A program made the translations under genes and the position numbers. Shown here one piece after another: positions 8,832 to 18,051 of a stretch of DNA of 64,000 nucleotides. Source of the stretch: Streptomyces sp. NL15-2K (lineage in GTDB: Bacteria; Actinomycetota; Actinomycetes; Streptomycetales; Streptomycetaceae); NCBI RefSeq assembly GCF_030551255.1, contig NZ_CP130630.1, positions 2,337,501 to 2,401,500 on the forward strand, written 5' to 3'. How positions within the stretch are numbered: position 1 is the first letter of the stretch; each line of letters starts with the position of its first letter. The notes below the pieces were generated by a model, which did no database searches, was not told the DNA's origin, and saw nothing but the letters and a program-made list of their open reading frames with translations.

Positions 8832-9875
8832 TCACTCGCGCCTGTCGTACGGCCTGTCGGACTGTCCGTCCTGCCCCGCGAGCACGCTGTGCGCGCCCGC
8901 TGCCTCGACCCCGTCGTACGCCGCCAGCGCCTCGCGAGCCGCCTCACGGGCGCTGTCGGCGAGGTCGCGAGGTGAGACGATCCGGCCGTCGCGCCCGAGC
9001 CGCAGCGCCAGCCGCCTGAGCGACGCCGGATCCGGGGTGCGCAAGGTGATACGCAGTCCGCCGTCCGGGAGCTCATCCGCGCTGTCGTGCGGGTAGTACT
9101 CGGCCACCCAGCGCCCGCCCGGACCGACCTCGACCACGACCACGGGGTCCTCGGCCGCGGGCTGCACCAGCCCCTCCGACAGGTCCCTGAGCTCGAGCTC
9201 GGGCGGCGCGGACGGCTCGTCGAGGATCTTGATCTCGGCGACCCGGTCGAGCCGGAAGGTGCGCCGCGCCTCGGAGCGGCGGCACCAGGCCTCGACATAG
9301 GTGTGGCCGACGCTGACCAGCCGGATGGGGTCGATCTCGCGCTCGGTGACCTCGTCGCGGGCAGGCGAGTAGTAGCGGATCCACAGGCGGCGCCGCTCGG
9401 CGATCGCCCGGTCGACGTCCGCGAAGACGCCGCCCTCGGACTCGAAGGTCACGGACAGCCGCGAGCTGGCACCCGCCTGCTCGCCTGCCGCGGCTTCCAC
9501 CTTGGCGGTGGCCCGCAGCAGCGCCTGCCGGTCGCTCTCACGCAGGCCGGGCAGCGTCGACACCGCCCGGGCGGCCACCAGCAGCGCGGTGGCCTCGTCG
9601 GCGGCGAGCCTCAGCGGCTCCGCGACATCGTCGGGGTTGTGCCACCAGATGCGCTCGCCGTCGGTGTCGATGTCGAGCAGATCGCCGCCGCGGAAGCTGG
9701 TGCCGCACATGGGCAGCACGTCGAGGTCGGAGACCAGCTCGTCCTCGGTGATCCCGAAGGCGCGGGCGACGTCCTCGACCCGGGCGCCGGGGCGCTCCTT
9801 CAGATAGGTCACCAGGGAGAGCATCCGCCGGGTCTGGTCGATGGCGTTCGTCGGCCGAGCAGGTTTTCCGACCAC
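8832..9875 (-). CDS. pafC: WYL-domain transcriptional activator PafC
   Basis: PafC pairs with PafB to activate LexA-independent DNA-damage genes in actinobacteria. The 347-residue protein has an N-terminal helix-turn-helix (about residues 15-75, ARVEDVARAFGITEDELVSD), a central WYL domain around residues 165-225 (where TYVEAW replaces the literal WYL triplet) and a C-terminal WCX-type domain. It starts 15 nt after pafB, indicating one operon. Two candidate target promoters for the complex occur in this window, before helY and before the RecB-like gene. Despite the name, Paf proteins are not pupylation enzymes. Confidence 0.93.
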   Translation of the reverse strand: MVGKPARPTNAIDQTRRMLSLVTYLKERPGARVEDVARAFGITEDELVSDLDVLPMCGTSFRGGDLLDIDTDGERIWWHNPDDVAEPLRLAADEATALLVAARAVSTLPGLRESDRQALLRATAKVEAAAGEQAGASSRLSVTFESEGGVFADVDRAIAERRRLWIRYYSPARDEVTEREIDPIRLVSVGHTYVEAWCRRSEARRTFRLDRVAEIKILDEPSAPPELELRDLSEGLVQPAAEDPVVVVEVGPGGRWVAEYYPHDSADELPDGGLRITLRTPDPASLRRLALRLGRDGRIVSPRDLADSAREAAREALAAYDGVEAAGAHSVLAGQDGQSDRPYDRRE

Positions 9876-9890
9876 TTTCCTACGTCCCCC

Positions 9891-10844
9891 TCAGCCCTTG
9901 GCCACGGCACGCAGCCGGTCCACCACGTCGGCCCGCAGCTCGGCGGGTTCCAGGACCACTACGTCCGGCCCGAACTCCACCAGCCAGGCGTCCAGACCGT
10001 GGCCGTACGGAATCTCCAACTCGTCCCAGCCGTCGCCCAGTTCCCGCACGGAGGTGGCCTTCGCCCGCAGGGGGTAACCCGCGCCCGTACGCAGCCGGAT
10101 CACCGCGGAGCGGTCGGCGGTCTCGCCCGCCCAGCTCGCGACGGTCTCCCGCACGGTGACGACATCCGGAACCGGGGCGGTGAACCGGGTTCCGCGCGTG
10201 CGCACCTTGCCGGTGATCCGGGACAGCCGGAACACCCGCTCGGCGCCCCGGTCGCGGTCGAAGCACGCGAGGTACCAGTGACCGCGCCAGCACTCGAGCG
10301 CCCACGGTTCGACGTGCCGGGGCTCGGGGCGGGCGGCGGTGGCCTTGCGGTACTCGAAGACGACCGGGCGGCGGTCGCGGCAGGCCAGCATCAGCGGTTC
10401 GAACGCCGCCTCGTGCACCGGGATGCGCGGCTCCAGGGCGCCATGCGGCTCATAGGGGTCGACGCCCTCGGGCAGCCCGGCCGCGCGCAGTTTCTGCAGG
10501 GCGCCGCTGGCCGCTCCGGCGAGCCGCGCCTGCTGCCACACCTTGGCGGCCAGCCCCAGGGCGGCGGCCTCCTCGGCGTCGAGGGTGATGGGCGGCAGGC
10601 GGTTGCTGTCGCGGCGGGCGAGGTAGCCGACCTCGCCGTCCAGGTTCTCCACGGTCTCGATCACGAGTCCGAGCTCGCGCAGATCGTCCTTGTCCCGCTC
10701 GAACATCCGGTTGAAGGAGTCGTCGGAGCCGGCTTCCAGGTAGGCCTCGATGGACTCACGCAGCTCGCGCTTGCTGAGCGGCCGCCGCGTCCCGAGCAGA
10801 CACAGCGCCAGGTTCATCAGCCGCTCGGCCTTGGCAATGGCCAT
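9891..10844 (-). CDS. pafB: WYL-domain transcriptional activator PafB
   Basis: PafB is the partner of PafC in the DNA-damage activator. The 317-residue protein has an N-terminal winged helix (RPLSKRELRESIEAY region), a WYL domain with the literal HWYLACFDRDR sequence near residues 180-190, and a C-terminal WCX-like domain. The ATG at 10844 (reading MAIAKAERL) has AAGGG about 5 nt upstream; upstream codons in frame lack conserved sequence. A strong terminator (10918-10945) separates it from the FKBP gene, so pafBC must have its own promoter in the 73 bp between. Confidence 0.93.
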   Translation of the reverse strand: MAIAKAERLMNLALCLLGTRRPLSKRELRESIEAYLEAGSDDSFNRMFERDKDDLRELGLVIETVENLDGEVGYLARRDSNRLPPITLDAEEAAALGLAAKVWQQARLAGAASGALQKLRAAGLPEGVDPYEPHGALEPRIPVHEAAFEPLMLACRDRRPVVFEYRKATAARPEPRHVEPWALECWRGHWYLACFDRDRGAERVFRLSRITGKVRTRGTRFTAPVPDVVTVRETVASWAGETADRSAVIRLRTGAGYPLRAKATSVRELGDGWDELEIPYGHGLDAWLVEFGPDVVVLEPAELRADVVDRLRAVAKG

Positions 10845-10917
10845 CGACGCCCTTCGCCTCCCTATGGTGCTTGATGACGTTGACCGTACCGCCCCCAAGT
10901 GGCGTGGCAAAAGCCGA

Positions 10918-10945
10918 GGGCCCATGCCCGGACAGGCATGGGCCC
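10918..10945 (-). terminator. Terminator after the FKBP gene
   Basis: A perfect 11-bp stem (GGGCCCATGCC / GGCATGGGCCC) with a 6-nt loop. On the minus strand it is followed by a TCGGCTTTTGCC stretch with four T residues, so it should act as an intrinsic terminator between the FKBP gene and pafB. Confidence 0.8.
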
Positions 10946-10973
10946 CAGGTGGTCGAGACCGGTCGTACGGCGA

Positions 10974-11345
10974 TCAGACCCCGAGGAGGTCGACCACGAA
11001 GATCAGGGTCTCGCCGGGCTTGATCGCCGGGGTCGGGCTCTGGTTGCCGTAGGCGAGGTGGGCCGGGACGGTCAGCTGGCGGCGGCCGCCGACCTTCATG
11101 CCCTGCACGCCCTGGTCCCAGCCCTTGATGACCCGGCCGGCGCCCAGCGGGAAACGGAAGGGGGTTCCGCGGTTCCAGCTGGCGTCGAACTCCTCGCCGG
11201 TGCTGAAGGCGACGCCCACGTAGTGGACGGTGACGGTCTGACCCGCCTGCGCCACGGCGCCGTCGCCCTCCCAGATGTCCTTGATCTCGAGGTCCGCCGG
11301 GGGCTCGCCGCCCGGGAAGTCGATCTCGGGCTTGTCGATGCTCAC
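10974..11345 (-). CDS. FKBP-type peptidyl-prolyl isomerase, cytoplasmic
   Basis: A single FKBP domain of 123 residues that catalyses cis-trans isomerisation of X-Pro bonds. Typical elements are VHYVG, EEFDASW, GAGRVIKGWDQG, the PAHLAYG segment and the closing LIFVVDLLG strand. There is no signal peptide, so it is cytoplasmic. The length is normal for minimal bacterial FKBPs. It follows the double-FKBP lipoprotein gene by 93 bp; both lie between pafA and pafBC. Whether they serve the proteasome is unknown. Confidence 0.95.
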   Translation of the reverse strand: MSIDKPEIDFPGGEPPADLEIKDIWEGDGAVAQAGQTVTVHYVGVAFSTGEEFDASWNRGTPFRFPLGAGRVIKGWDQGVQGMKVGGRRQLTVPAHLAYGNQSPTPAIKPGETLIFVVDLLGV

Positions 11346-11438
11346 GTCTTACGCTCCTGCTTGTCCGCGGAAAGGCAACAGGGACCAGTCTTGCATCCCG
11401 GCATTGTCACCGCGCGCCCGCGCCCGCGCCCGGGGGCG

Positions 11439-12446
11439 TCACATCTTCGCCAGGATGTCCACCGAGAAGACCAGCGTGGAGTCCTTCTTGATGCCGCTGC
11501 CGGCCGGCGGCTTGTCGCCGTACCCGAGGTCCGGCGGGATGACGATCAGCACACGGCTGCCGACCTTCTTGCCGGTCAGGCCCTGCGCCCAGCCCTTGAC
11601 GACCTGCTGGAGCGAGAACGACGTCAGCGCGTTCCGGCTGTACGTCGAGTCGAACTCCTTGCCGGTGTCCCACAGCACGCCCTTGTACTGCACGAGCACG
11701 GTGCTGTCCGCGGCGACCTCGTCGCCGTCGCCCTCGATGACGTAGTTCGCCACCAGCTTCGTCGGCGCGTCCGCCTTGGGGATCTCGATGGAGGGCGCCT
11801 TGCCGTCGGTGTTGGTGCCGACCTTCGGCACGTCGGCGGCGTCCTGGGCGACCTCCGTGCCCTTGGCCGAGCTCTTCCCGTTGAACGTTTCCTGCACATC
11901 GATGACGAAGACCAGCGTGTCGGTGCCCTTGACGCCCGCCTGCGGATTGCCCTGCGGGCCATAACCCCAGGTGGGCGGCACGGCGAGCTCGACCCGGCTG
12001 CCGGTCTTCTTCCCCGCCAGGCCGTACCGCCAGCCGTCGAAGATGCTGCCCGCGGCGAGCTGGATGAGCACCGGCGTCTTGCGGTCGTAGGAGTTGTCGA
12101 AGACCTTCGCCGTGTCCCAGACCTGGCCGAGGTAGTGCGCCTGGATGTAGTCGTTCTCCGCGACCGTCTTGCCGCTGCCCGCGACGAGTGTCTTCACCGC
12201 CAGCTGCTTCGACGGGGCGCCGCTGCCCTTGGCCACCGTCGGCTTCTCGCCGAACTTCGTGCCCGCGGTGATCGCCGGGAGCGGGCCGTCGACGATCTTC
12301 GGGGGCGGCGGCGCCGACTGGGCCGGCGCCGAGGGTGAGGGCGACGCGCTGTCGCTCGCCTTACTCGAGTCGGACCCGTCGTCGCCGCATGCGGCGAGCG
12401 TCGTCAGTCCAGCGGGTACGGCAATGAGAAGTGAGCGTCGGCGCAC
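11439..12446 (-). CDS. Lipoprotein with two FKBP isomerase domains
   Basis: A 335-residue exported protein. The N-terminus (VRRRSLLIAVPAGLTTLAAC) ends in a lipobox LAAC, and the RRRSLL sequence resembles a Tat motif. A Ser/Pro linker leads to two FKBP domains, about residues 85-195 and 235-335; each keeps a FD(N/S)(S/T)Y pocket, a GW..GL segment and PP..GYG. The GTG at 12446 is chosen because GAGG lies 8 nt upstream and translation from there gives a clean lipoprotein signal. It is probably a folding factor on the outer face of the membrane. A terminator hairpin separates it from pafA. Confidence 0.9.
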   Translation of the reverse strand: MRRRSLLIAVPAGLTTLAACGDDGSDSSKASDSASPSPSAPAQSAPPPPKIVDGPLPAITAGTKFGEKPTVAKGSGAPSKQLAVKTLVAGSGKTVAENDYIQAHYLGQVWDTAKVFDNSYDRKTPVLIQLAAGSIFDGWRYGLAGKKTGSRVELAVPPTWGYGPQGNPQAGVKGTDTLVFVIDVQETFNGKSSAKGTEVAQDAADVPKVGTNTDGKAPSIEIPKADAPTKLVANYVIEGDGDEVAADSTVLVQYKGVLWDTGKEFDSTYSRNALTSFSLQQVVKGWAQGLTGKKVGSRVLIVIPPDLGYGDKPPAGSGIKKDSTLVFSVDILAKM

Positions 12447-12509
12447 TGTGGGGGCCTCGTAATCAGTCGATCTTGTTGGTGGAGTGCGCGCAACTCTACG
12501 GCGTGAGAA

Positions 12510-12538
12510 GGGCGCCGTACGGGAAACGTACGGCGCCC
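12510..12538. terminator. Hairpin terminator between pafA and the FKBP lipoprotein gene
   Basis: A perfect 12-bp stem (GGGCGCCGTACG / CGTACGGCGCCC) with loop GGAAA, 37 bp beyond the pafA stop codon. No long T tract follows, which is usual for Streptomyces terminators. Confidence 0.7.
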
Positions 12539-12574
12539 GTGTTGCGTTCCGGCAGTTCTTGCGGAACGCGTTGC

Positions 12575-13936
12575 TCACATTCCGGCGATCAGCTTCTCCA
12601 CCCGGTCGTCCACGGAACGGAACGGGTCCTTGCACAACACTGTGCGCTGTGCCTGGTCATTGAGCTTGAGGTGGACCCAGTCGACCGTGAAGTCACGGCG
12701 CTGTTCCTGCGCCCGCCGGATGAAGTCGCCGCGCAGCCGCGCCCGAGTGGTCTGCGGCGGAACCGACTTGCCCTCGAAGATCTTCAAGTCGTTGCAGATC
12801 CGGGCTGCTTGACCTTTCTTCTCCAGCAGGTAGTACAGGCCGCGACGGCGGTGGATGTCGTGGTAGGCGAGGTCTATCTGCGCCACCCTCGGGTGGGACA
12901 TGGTCATGTTGTGCTTGGCCCGGTACCGCTCGATGAGCTTGTACTTCATCACCCAGTCGATCTCGGTGCCGATCCGGTCGAGGTCCTCGGCCTCGATCGC
13001 GTCCAATGTGCGGCCCCACAGCTCCAGGACCTGCTCCACGGTGCCGGTGCGGATGCCGCGGCGCTCGCAGAAGTCCACGGCCTTCTCGTAGTACTCGCGC
13101 TGCACCTCCAGCGCGGAGGCCTCCCGGCCGCTGGCCAGGCGCACCTTGCGGCGGCCGGTGATGTCGTGGCTGACCTCGCGGATCGCCCGGATCGGGTTCT
13201 CCAGGGTCAGGTCCCGCATCACCGTGCCCGCCTCGATCATGCGCAGCACCAGGTCGGTGGCGCCGACCTTGAGCAGCATGGTCGTCTCGGACATGTTCGA
13301 GTCGCCCACGATGACGTGCAGGCGGCGGTAGCGTTCGGCGTCCGCGTGCGGCTCGTCGCGCGTGTTGATGATCGGCCGGGAACGGGTCGTCGCCGAGGAG
13401 ACGCCCTCCCAGATGTGCTCGGCGCGCTGGCTGACGCAGTAGACGGCACCTCGCGGAGTCTGCAGGACCTTGCCCGCGCCGCACAGCAGCTGACGCGTGA
13501 CGAGGAACGGAATGAGGATGTCCGCGAGCCGGGAGAACTCGCCGTGCCGTGCCACCAGATAGTTCTCGTGACACCCGTACGAGTTGCCCGCCGAGTCGGT
13601 GTTGTTCTTGAAGAGGTAGACGTCGCCCGCGATTCCTTCCTCGTGCAGGCGTCGTTCTGCGTCTACCAGGAGTCCTTCCAGAATGCGTTCGCCGGCCTTG
13701 TCGTGGGTGACCAGTTCGGTCACGTTGTCACATTCGGGTGTCGCGTATTCCGGATGTGAGCCCACGTCGAGATAGAGGCGGGCGCCGTTGCGCAGAAAGA
13801 CATTGCTGCTGCGGCCCCATGACACGACACGGCGGAAGAGGTACCGCGCCACCTCGTCAGGAGACAGGCGGCGCTGTCCCCTGAACGTGCACGTGACGCC
13901 GTACTCGTTCTCCAGCCCGAAAATGCGGCGGTCCAT
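12575..13936 (-). CDS. pafA: Pup-protein ligase PafA
   Basis: PafA uses ATP to join the C-terminal glutamate of deamidated Pup to target lysines. The 453-residue carboxylate-amine ligase belongs to the glutamine-synthetase-like fold. It shows GLENEYGV at the N-terminus, the catalytic aspartate region [15 protein letters not shown] near residues 55-70, [11 protein letters not shown], and [18 protein letters not shown]. It lacks the loop that Dop has between its first strands. The start codon lies 9 nt after the MFS stop and has no Shine-Dalgarno sequence; TAATGT (13948-13943) ends 6 nt before the ATG, suggesting a leaderless transcript. Confidence 0.97.
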   Translation of the reverse strand: MDRRIFGLENEYGVTCTFRGQRRLSPDEVARYLFRRVVSWGRSSNVFLRNGARLYLDVGSHPEYATPECDNVTELVTHDKAGERILEGLLVDAERRLHEEGIAGDVYLFKNNTDSAGNSYGCHENYLVARHGEFSRLADILIPFLVTRQLLCGAGKVLQTPRGAVYCVSQRAEHIWEGVSSATTRSRPIINTRDEPHADAERYRRLHVIVGDSNMSETTMLLKVGATDLVLRMIEAGTVMRDLTLENPIRAIREVSHDITGRRKVRLASGREASALEVQREYYEKAVDFCERRGIRTGTVEQVLELWGRTLDAIEAEDLDRIGTEIDWVMKYKLIERYRAKHNMTMSHPRVAQIDLAYHDIHRRRGLYYLLEKKGQAARICNDLKIFEGKSVPPQTTRARLRGDFIRRAQEQRRDFTVDWVHLKLNDQAQRTVLCKDPFRSVDDRVEKLIAGM

Positions 13937-13945
13937 GAGTGAACA

Positions 13946-15205
13946 TTACGCCCGATCCCCCGAGCTGAAACGAGGTTCGACGGCACGGTTTGGATCATTT
14001 TCCGATGAAGCCGCAACAACCGCTCCCCCACCGGAAGCTGCGAGGACCCGCCCCGTGGCCAGCAGAACCAGCAGCGACACGCCCCCCGCGGCGCCCGGCA
14101 CGGCGAAGCCCCACAGGGCGCCGCCGGCATCGACGACCGGTCCCGCCAGCCCGGTTCCGACGGAGTGGCCCACTGTGAACGTCGTCACAAGCCAGGAGAA
14201 CGCCTCGGTGACCGTCCCCCGCGGCGCGTGCCGGTCGACCAGGACGAAGGCACAGGCGATGGCGGGCGCGAGGAAGACGCCCGCGAGGACCGTCAGCAAC
14301 GTCATGGCCACGGCCCCGGGCATCAGCATCAGCGGCAGGTAACACACCGCCAGAAAAGCCACCAGGACCTGCAGTCGCCTCGCGGGCTCGCCGGTCCACT
14401 GCCGTGCCCCGTAGAACGTGCCGCCGACGAGCGCGCCCAGCCCCAGGGCCGCCATCAGCCAGCCGTACACCACGTCGCCGCCGTTGTCGTCCGCGTACGG
14501 CACGGACGCCACCGTGATCGAGCCGAGCGCGATGCCGACGAACAGGAACGCGCCGAGAAGCGCGAGGAGTCCGGGCGACCTGAGCGCACCGAGCCAGTGC
14601 GCCTCCCGCGGCGCCGAGCGCCACGCGCGCGAGGGGGGCGACACGACCACGGAGAGCGCTCCCAGCACCCCGATCACATTCAGGACCAGCAGCGCCGCCT
14701 GCGCCGACCACAGCGACACGCACAGCGTCACCAGCAGGGGCCCGACGGCGAACATGACTTCCTGCGCTATGGCGTCCATGGCGTACGCCGTGTGCACCTG
14801 CCCCTCCTTACGGAGGACGGAGGGCCACAGCGCCCGCAGACCGCCCTCCAGGGGCGGCGTGAAGAGTCCGGCGGCCGCCACGGCGGCGTAGGAGAGCGGC
14901 AGCGGCTCGACGCCCGTGAAGGCGAAGGCGGCCATCGCGAGGGCCGACACCACCACCGCCGGCAGCTGGACACGCGGCTGCCCGTGGAGATCCACGAGCC
15001 GCCCGAGCACCGGCTGCCCCATGGCATTGGCCACACCGTAGACGGCCGCGAGCGCCCCGGCCAGGCTGTACGAGCCTCCCTCCGCGCGCACGAACAGCAC
15101 GATCGCGATCGCGGCGGTGGCGTTCGGCAGCCGGCCGATCAGCGTGCCGACGAGCAGCCGGGCGGCGTGCCTCGCCCTGAGGATCTCCAGATATCCCGCG
15201 GCCAT
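13946..15205 (-). CDS. Major facilitator superfamily transporter
   Basis: A 419-residue integral membrane protein with about 12 hydrophobic segments in two halves and the inter-helix RLVDLHGQPR sequence that matches the MFS motif A position. The substrate cannot be read from sequence; the family is mostly drug or sugar efflux and uptake. It is divergent from a LacI-type regulator gene with an inverted repeat between them, so regulation by that protein is plausible. Its stop codon lies within the likely -10 element of pafA. Confidence 0.88.
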   Translation of the reverse strand: MAAGYLEILRARHAARLLVGTLIGRLPNATAAIAIVLFVRAEGGSYSLAGALAAVYGVANAMGQPVLGRLVDLHGQPRVQLPAVVVSALAMAAFAFTGVEPLPLSYAAVAAAGLFTPPLEGGLRALWPSVLRKEGQVHTAYAMDAIAQEVMFAVGPLLVTLCVSLWSAQAALLVLNVIGVLGALSVVVSPPSRAWRSAPREAHWLGALRSPGLLALLGAFLFVGIALGSITVASVPYADDNGGDVVYGWLMAALGLGALVGGTFYGARQWTGEPARRLQVLVAFLAVCYLPLMLMPGAVAMTLLTVLAGVFLAPAIACAFVLVDRHAPRGTVTEAFSWLVTTFTVGHSVGTGLAGPVVDAGGALWGFAVPGAAGGVSLLVLLATGRVLAASGGGAVVAASSENDPNRAVEPRFSSGDRA

Positions 15206-15240
15206 GTCCCGCCCTCTCCGTCGCCGTGGCCCATGAGGTT

Positions 15241-15269
15241 GTACGTATAACGCCTGCTGCCATACGTAC
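15241..15269. promoter_or_regulatory. Inverted repeat between MFS and LacI-type genes
   Basis: GTACGTAT (15241-15248) and ATACGTAC (15262-15269) form a perfect 8-bp inverted repeat with a 13-nt spacer; each half contains the palindrome TACGTA. It lies in the short divergent intergenic region, in the place expected for an autoregulatory operator. Binding by the LacI-type protein is inferred only. Confidence 0.5.
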
Positions 15270-15312
15270 CATGTGCGCTGTTCACACGTCCAGACGAAAG
15301 CGCAGGCACCCG

Positions 15313-16329
15313 GTGGCCCGAGCCAGCACCCGCCCCACGAGCCGCGACGTCGCCCAGGCCGCCGGCGTCTCCCAGGCCGCGGTCTCCCTGGTGCTCGGCG
15401 ACAAATGGCGCGGACGGGTGTCGCAGGCCACCGCGGAACGCGTACGCGAAGCCGCCCGCGAACTCGGCTACCGCCCCAACCTCGCCGCCCGCAACCTCCG
15501 CCTCGGCCGCACCCGCACGGTCCTCCTCGTCGTCCCCGCCCTCACGACCGAGTTCTTCGCGGGCGTCTACACCGGCGCCGCCCGCGTCGCCGCCGAACAC
15601 GGCTTCGGCGTCGTCCTCTACCCCTCCCCCGAGGGCATCGGACCCGCCCGCGACCCCTTCGCCTCCGCCCAGGCAGCCCTGGACGGCGTCATCGCCTCCT
15701 CCATGGCCGCCGACGCCCTCACCGCCATCCGCGGCGACCAGCTGCCGCTCGTCATGCTGGACAGCGACCCCTCCGGAAGCCTCGGCGCGGCGACCGTCAA
15801 CCTGGACATCACCGACGGCGTACGACAGGTCGCCGAGCACCTCCTCGGCCTCGGCCACCGCCACTTCCTGCACCTCGCCGCCGACATCGCGTCCTGGACC
15901 TTCGAGGTACGCGCCCGCGAACTGGCCAACCGGGTCGGCGCCGTCCCCGGCACCTCCATCCGCACAGCCCACGCGCCGATCACCATCGAGGACGCCCTGA
16001 CCGCCGCCGGGGCCGCGCTCTCGGCCCCCGGCCCACGACCCACCGCCCTGGTCTGTGACGACGACAAACTCGCGGCCGGCGCCTACAAGGCCGTCCGCCG
16101 CCTCGGCCTGCGCATCCCCGACGACATCTCAGTCACCGGCCTCGACGACCTCGCCCTGGCCACCGCCATCGACCCGGAGCTGACCACCGTACGGCTGGAC
16201 GCGGAGCTCTTCGGCGAACGCGGCATGCAAGCCCTGCTGGCCGTCCTGGAGGGCCGCACGCCCGAGGCCGGGGACATTCCCGTCGAACTCGTCGTACGGG
16301 GCTCCACGGCCCCGCCGAGCGCCTCCTGA
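15313..16329 (+). CDS. LacI-family transcriptional regulator
   Basis: A 338-residue regulator with an N-terminal LacI helix-turn-helix (TSRDVAQAAGVSQAAVSLVL), the hinge helix stretch RPNLAARNLR and a periplasmic-binding-like effector domain from about residue 60. The GTG at 15313 places the HTH at the usual distance from the start; an in-frame ATG at 15271 would add 14 basic residues and overlap the presumed operator. It probably controls the divergent MFS transporter gene and itself. The effector is unknown; no sugar-catabolic gene is adjacent. Confidence 0.9.
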   Translation: MARASTRPTSRDVAQAAGVSQAAVSLVLGDKWRGRVSQATAERVREAARELGYRPNLAARNLRLGRTRTVLLVVPALTTEFFAGVYTGAARVAAEHGFGVVLYPSPEGIGPARDPFASAQAALDGVIASSMAADALTAIRGDQLPLVMLDSDPSGSLGAATVNLDITDGVRQVAEHLLGLGHRHFLHLAADIASWTFEVRARELANRVGAVPGTSIRTAHAPITIEDALTAAGAALSAPGPRPTALVCDDDKLAAGAYKAVRRLGLRIPDDISVTGLDDLALATAIDPELTTVRLDAELFGERGMQALLAVLEGRTPEAGDIPVELVVRGSTAPPSAS

Positions 16330-16336
16330 ACCACCG

Positions 16337-16366
16337 GTGCCCCGGCCGAGCGACCGGCCGGGGCAC
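16337..16366. terminator. Bidirectional terminator between lacI-type gene and prcA
   Basis: A perfect 11-bp stem (GTGCCCCGGCC / GGCCGGGGCAC) with an 8-nt loop lies in the 60-bp gap between two convergent genes and can serve both. Confidence 0.8.
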
Positions 16367-16389
16367 ACAAAGGGTGAGACGTTACGGGA

Positions 16390-17145
16390 CTACTCCTCTT
16401 CGGAGCCCTCGGACTCCTCGGAACTCTCCGCCTCGGTCGTCGCTCCACCGCTCTCCAGCAACCGGGCGAGCTGACGGCCGACGATGCGCTTGAACTTGCG
16501 CAACTGCGGACGCGTACGGTCCAGCACCGCGACCTCCAGGCGCTCCGCGGGGATCTCCCGCTCACTGCCGTTCGTGTCGCGCGACAGGGCCTGGACAGCC
16601 AGCTTGAGCGCCGCCGCCAGGCTCATGCCGTCCTGGTGCCGCTGATCCAGATAACTGCTGATCTGCTCCGCGTTGCCACCCACCGCGACCGAGCCGTGCT
16701 CGTCCACGATCGAGCCGTCATGCGGCAGCCGATAGAGCTGATCACCCTCGGGCGTCTCACCGACCTCCGCGACGACCAGCTCCACCTCATACGGCTTCTC
16801 GGCCGCACTGGAGAAGATCGTGCCCAGCGTCTGGGCATAGACGTTGGCCAGACCACGGGCGGTCACGTCATCGCGGTCATAGGTGTAACCACGAAGATCG
16901 GCATACCGCACACCGCCGATCCGCAGATTCTCGTACTCGTTGTACTTGCCGGCGGCCGCGAAGCCGATCCGGTCGTAGATCTCGCTGAACTTGTGCAGCG
17001 CACGGGACGGGTTCTCGCCGACGAAGACGATGCCGTCGGCATACTGCAGCACGACCAGGCTGCGGCCACGAGCGATGCCCTTACGGGCGTACTCCGCCCG
17101 GTCGGCCATCTGCTGCTGGGGTGAGACATAGAACGGCGTCGACAC
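16390..17145 (-). CDS. prcA: 20S proteasome alpha subunit
   Basis: PrcA forms the outer heptameric rings of the bacterial 20S proteasome and gates substrate entry; Arc docks on it. The 251-residue protein has the alpha-type N-terminus ([22 protein letters not shown] split over residues 2-23), the [19 protein letters not shown] strand pair and a very acidic C-terminal tail (EESEGSEEE). It has no catalytic threonine, as expected for an alpha subunit. GTG start; 60 bp downstream of prcB in the same operon. Confidence 0.97.
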   Translation of the reverse strand: MSTPFYVSPQQQMADRAEYARKGIARGRSLVVLQYADGIVFVGENPSRALHKFSEIYDRIGFAAAGKYNEYENLRIGGVRYADLRGYTYDRDDVTARGLANVYAQTLGTIFSSAAEKPYEVELVVAEVGETPEGDQLYRLPHDGSIVDEHGSVAVGGNAEQISSYLDQRHQDGMSLAAALKLAVQALSRDTNGSEREIPAERLEVAVLDRTRPQLRKFKRIVGRQLARLLESGGATTEAESSEESEGSEEE

Positions 17146-17205
17146 CGGTTATCCGTCCCTTTCTGTCGAAGTCACTGGATCACCTTGCTAAGACGGGATC
17201 GCCGA

Positions 17206-18051
17206 CTACAGCAGCGCGGCCCGCGGACCGTCGGGCTGCTCCAGGCGACGCTCCAGGATCGAACGGGCGATCTCGGAGGACTCCTCCTCGGTGAGCCGAC
17301 GGAAGCCGTCCTCGGTGATCACGGTGACGATCGGGTAGATCCGGCGCGCGACATCGGGACCACCGGTCGCCGAGTCGTCGTCTGCCGCGTCGTACAGGGC
17401 CTGCACCACGAGCATCGTGGCATCGGCCTCGGACAGGTCGTCACGGAAGAGCTTCTTCATGGCACCGCGCGCGAAGATCGACCCGGAGCCCGTGGCCGCG
17501 AAGTGGTGCTCCTCGGAACGGCCACCCGTGACGTCGTAGGAGAAAATCCGCCCCTTGTCGCGGTCCACGTCGTACCCGGCGAAGAGCGGGACCACGGCCA
17601 GACCCTGCATGGCCATGGCCAGGTTGGAACGGATCATGGTCGACAGGCGGTTCGCCTTGCCCTCCAGGGAGAGCTGCGCCCCTTCGACCTTCTCGAAGTG
17701 CTCCAGCTCCAGCTGGAAGAGCTTGACCATCTCGACGGCCAGACCCGCGGTGCCGGCGATACCCACGGCCGAGTACTCGTCGGCCGGGAACACCTTCTCG
17801 ATGTCACGCTGAGCAATGACGTTACCCATAGTGGCGCGCCGGTCACCGGCGAGCACCACCCCGCCCGGAAAAGTGACGGCCACGATCGTCGTCCCGTGCG
17901 GCGCCTCGATCACACCCTGCGTGGGGGGGAGCTGCCGGTTGCCGGGCAGTATCTCCGGCTGGTGCTCGGACAGGAAGTCCATGAAGGACGACGACCCAGG
18001 CGTCAGGAAGGCAGCTGGTAGACGCCCGGTGCTACGAGTGTTGGCTTCCAC
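17206..18051 (-). CDS. prcB: 20S proteasome beta subunit
   Basis: PrcB is the catalytic subunit, an N-terminal threonine hydrolase made as a precursor. The predicted 281-residue protein carries a 53-residue propeptide ending at APHG, followed by mature [17 protein letters not shown], which exposes the catalytic threonine. The GTG at 18051 fits the known Streptomyces PrcB length and has an AAGGA ribosome site 5 nt upstream. The start lies inside the end of the endonuclease VII-like gene (49-nt overlap), so translation may be coupled. Confidence 0.97.
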   Translation of the reverse strand: MEANTRSTGRLPAAFLTPGSSSFMDFLSEHQPEILPGNRQLPPTQGVIEAPHGTTIVAVTFPGGVVLAGDRRATMGNVIAQRDIEKVFPADEYSAVGIAGTAGLAVEMVKLFQLELEHFEKVEGAQLSLEGKANRLSTMIRSNLAMAMQGLAVVPLFAGYDVDRDKGRIFSYDVTGGRSEEHHFAATGSGSIFARGAMKKLFRDDLSEADATMLVVQALYDAADDDSATGGPDVARRIYPIVTVITEDGFRRLTEEESSEIARSILERRLEQPDGPRAALL

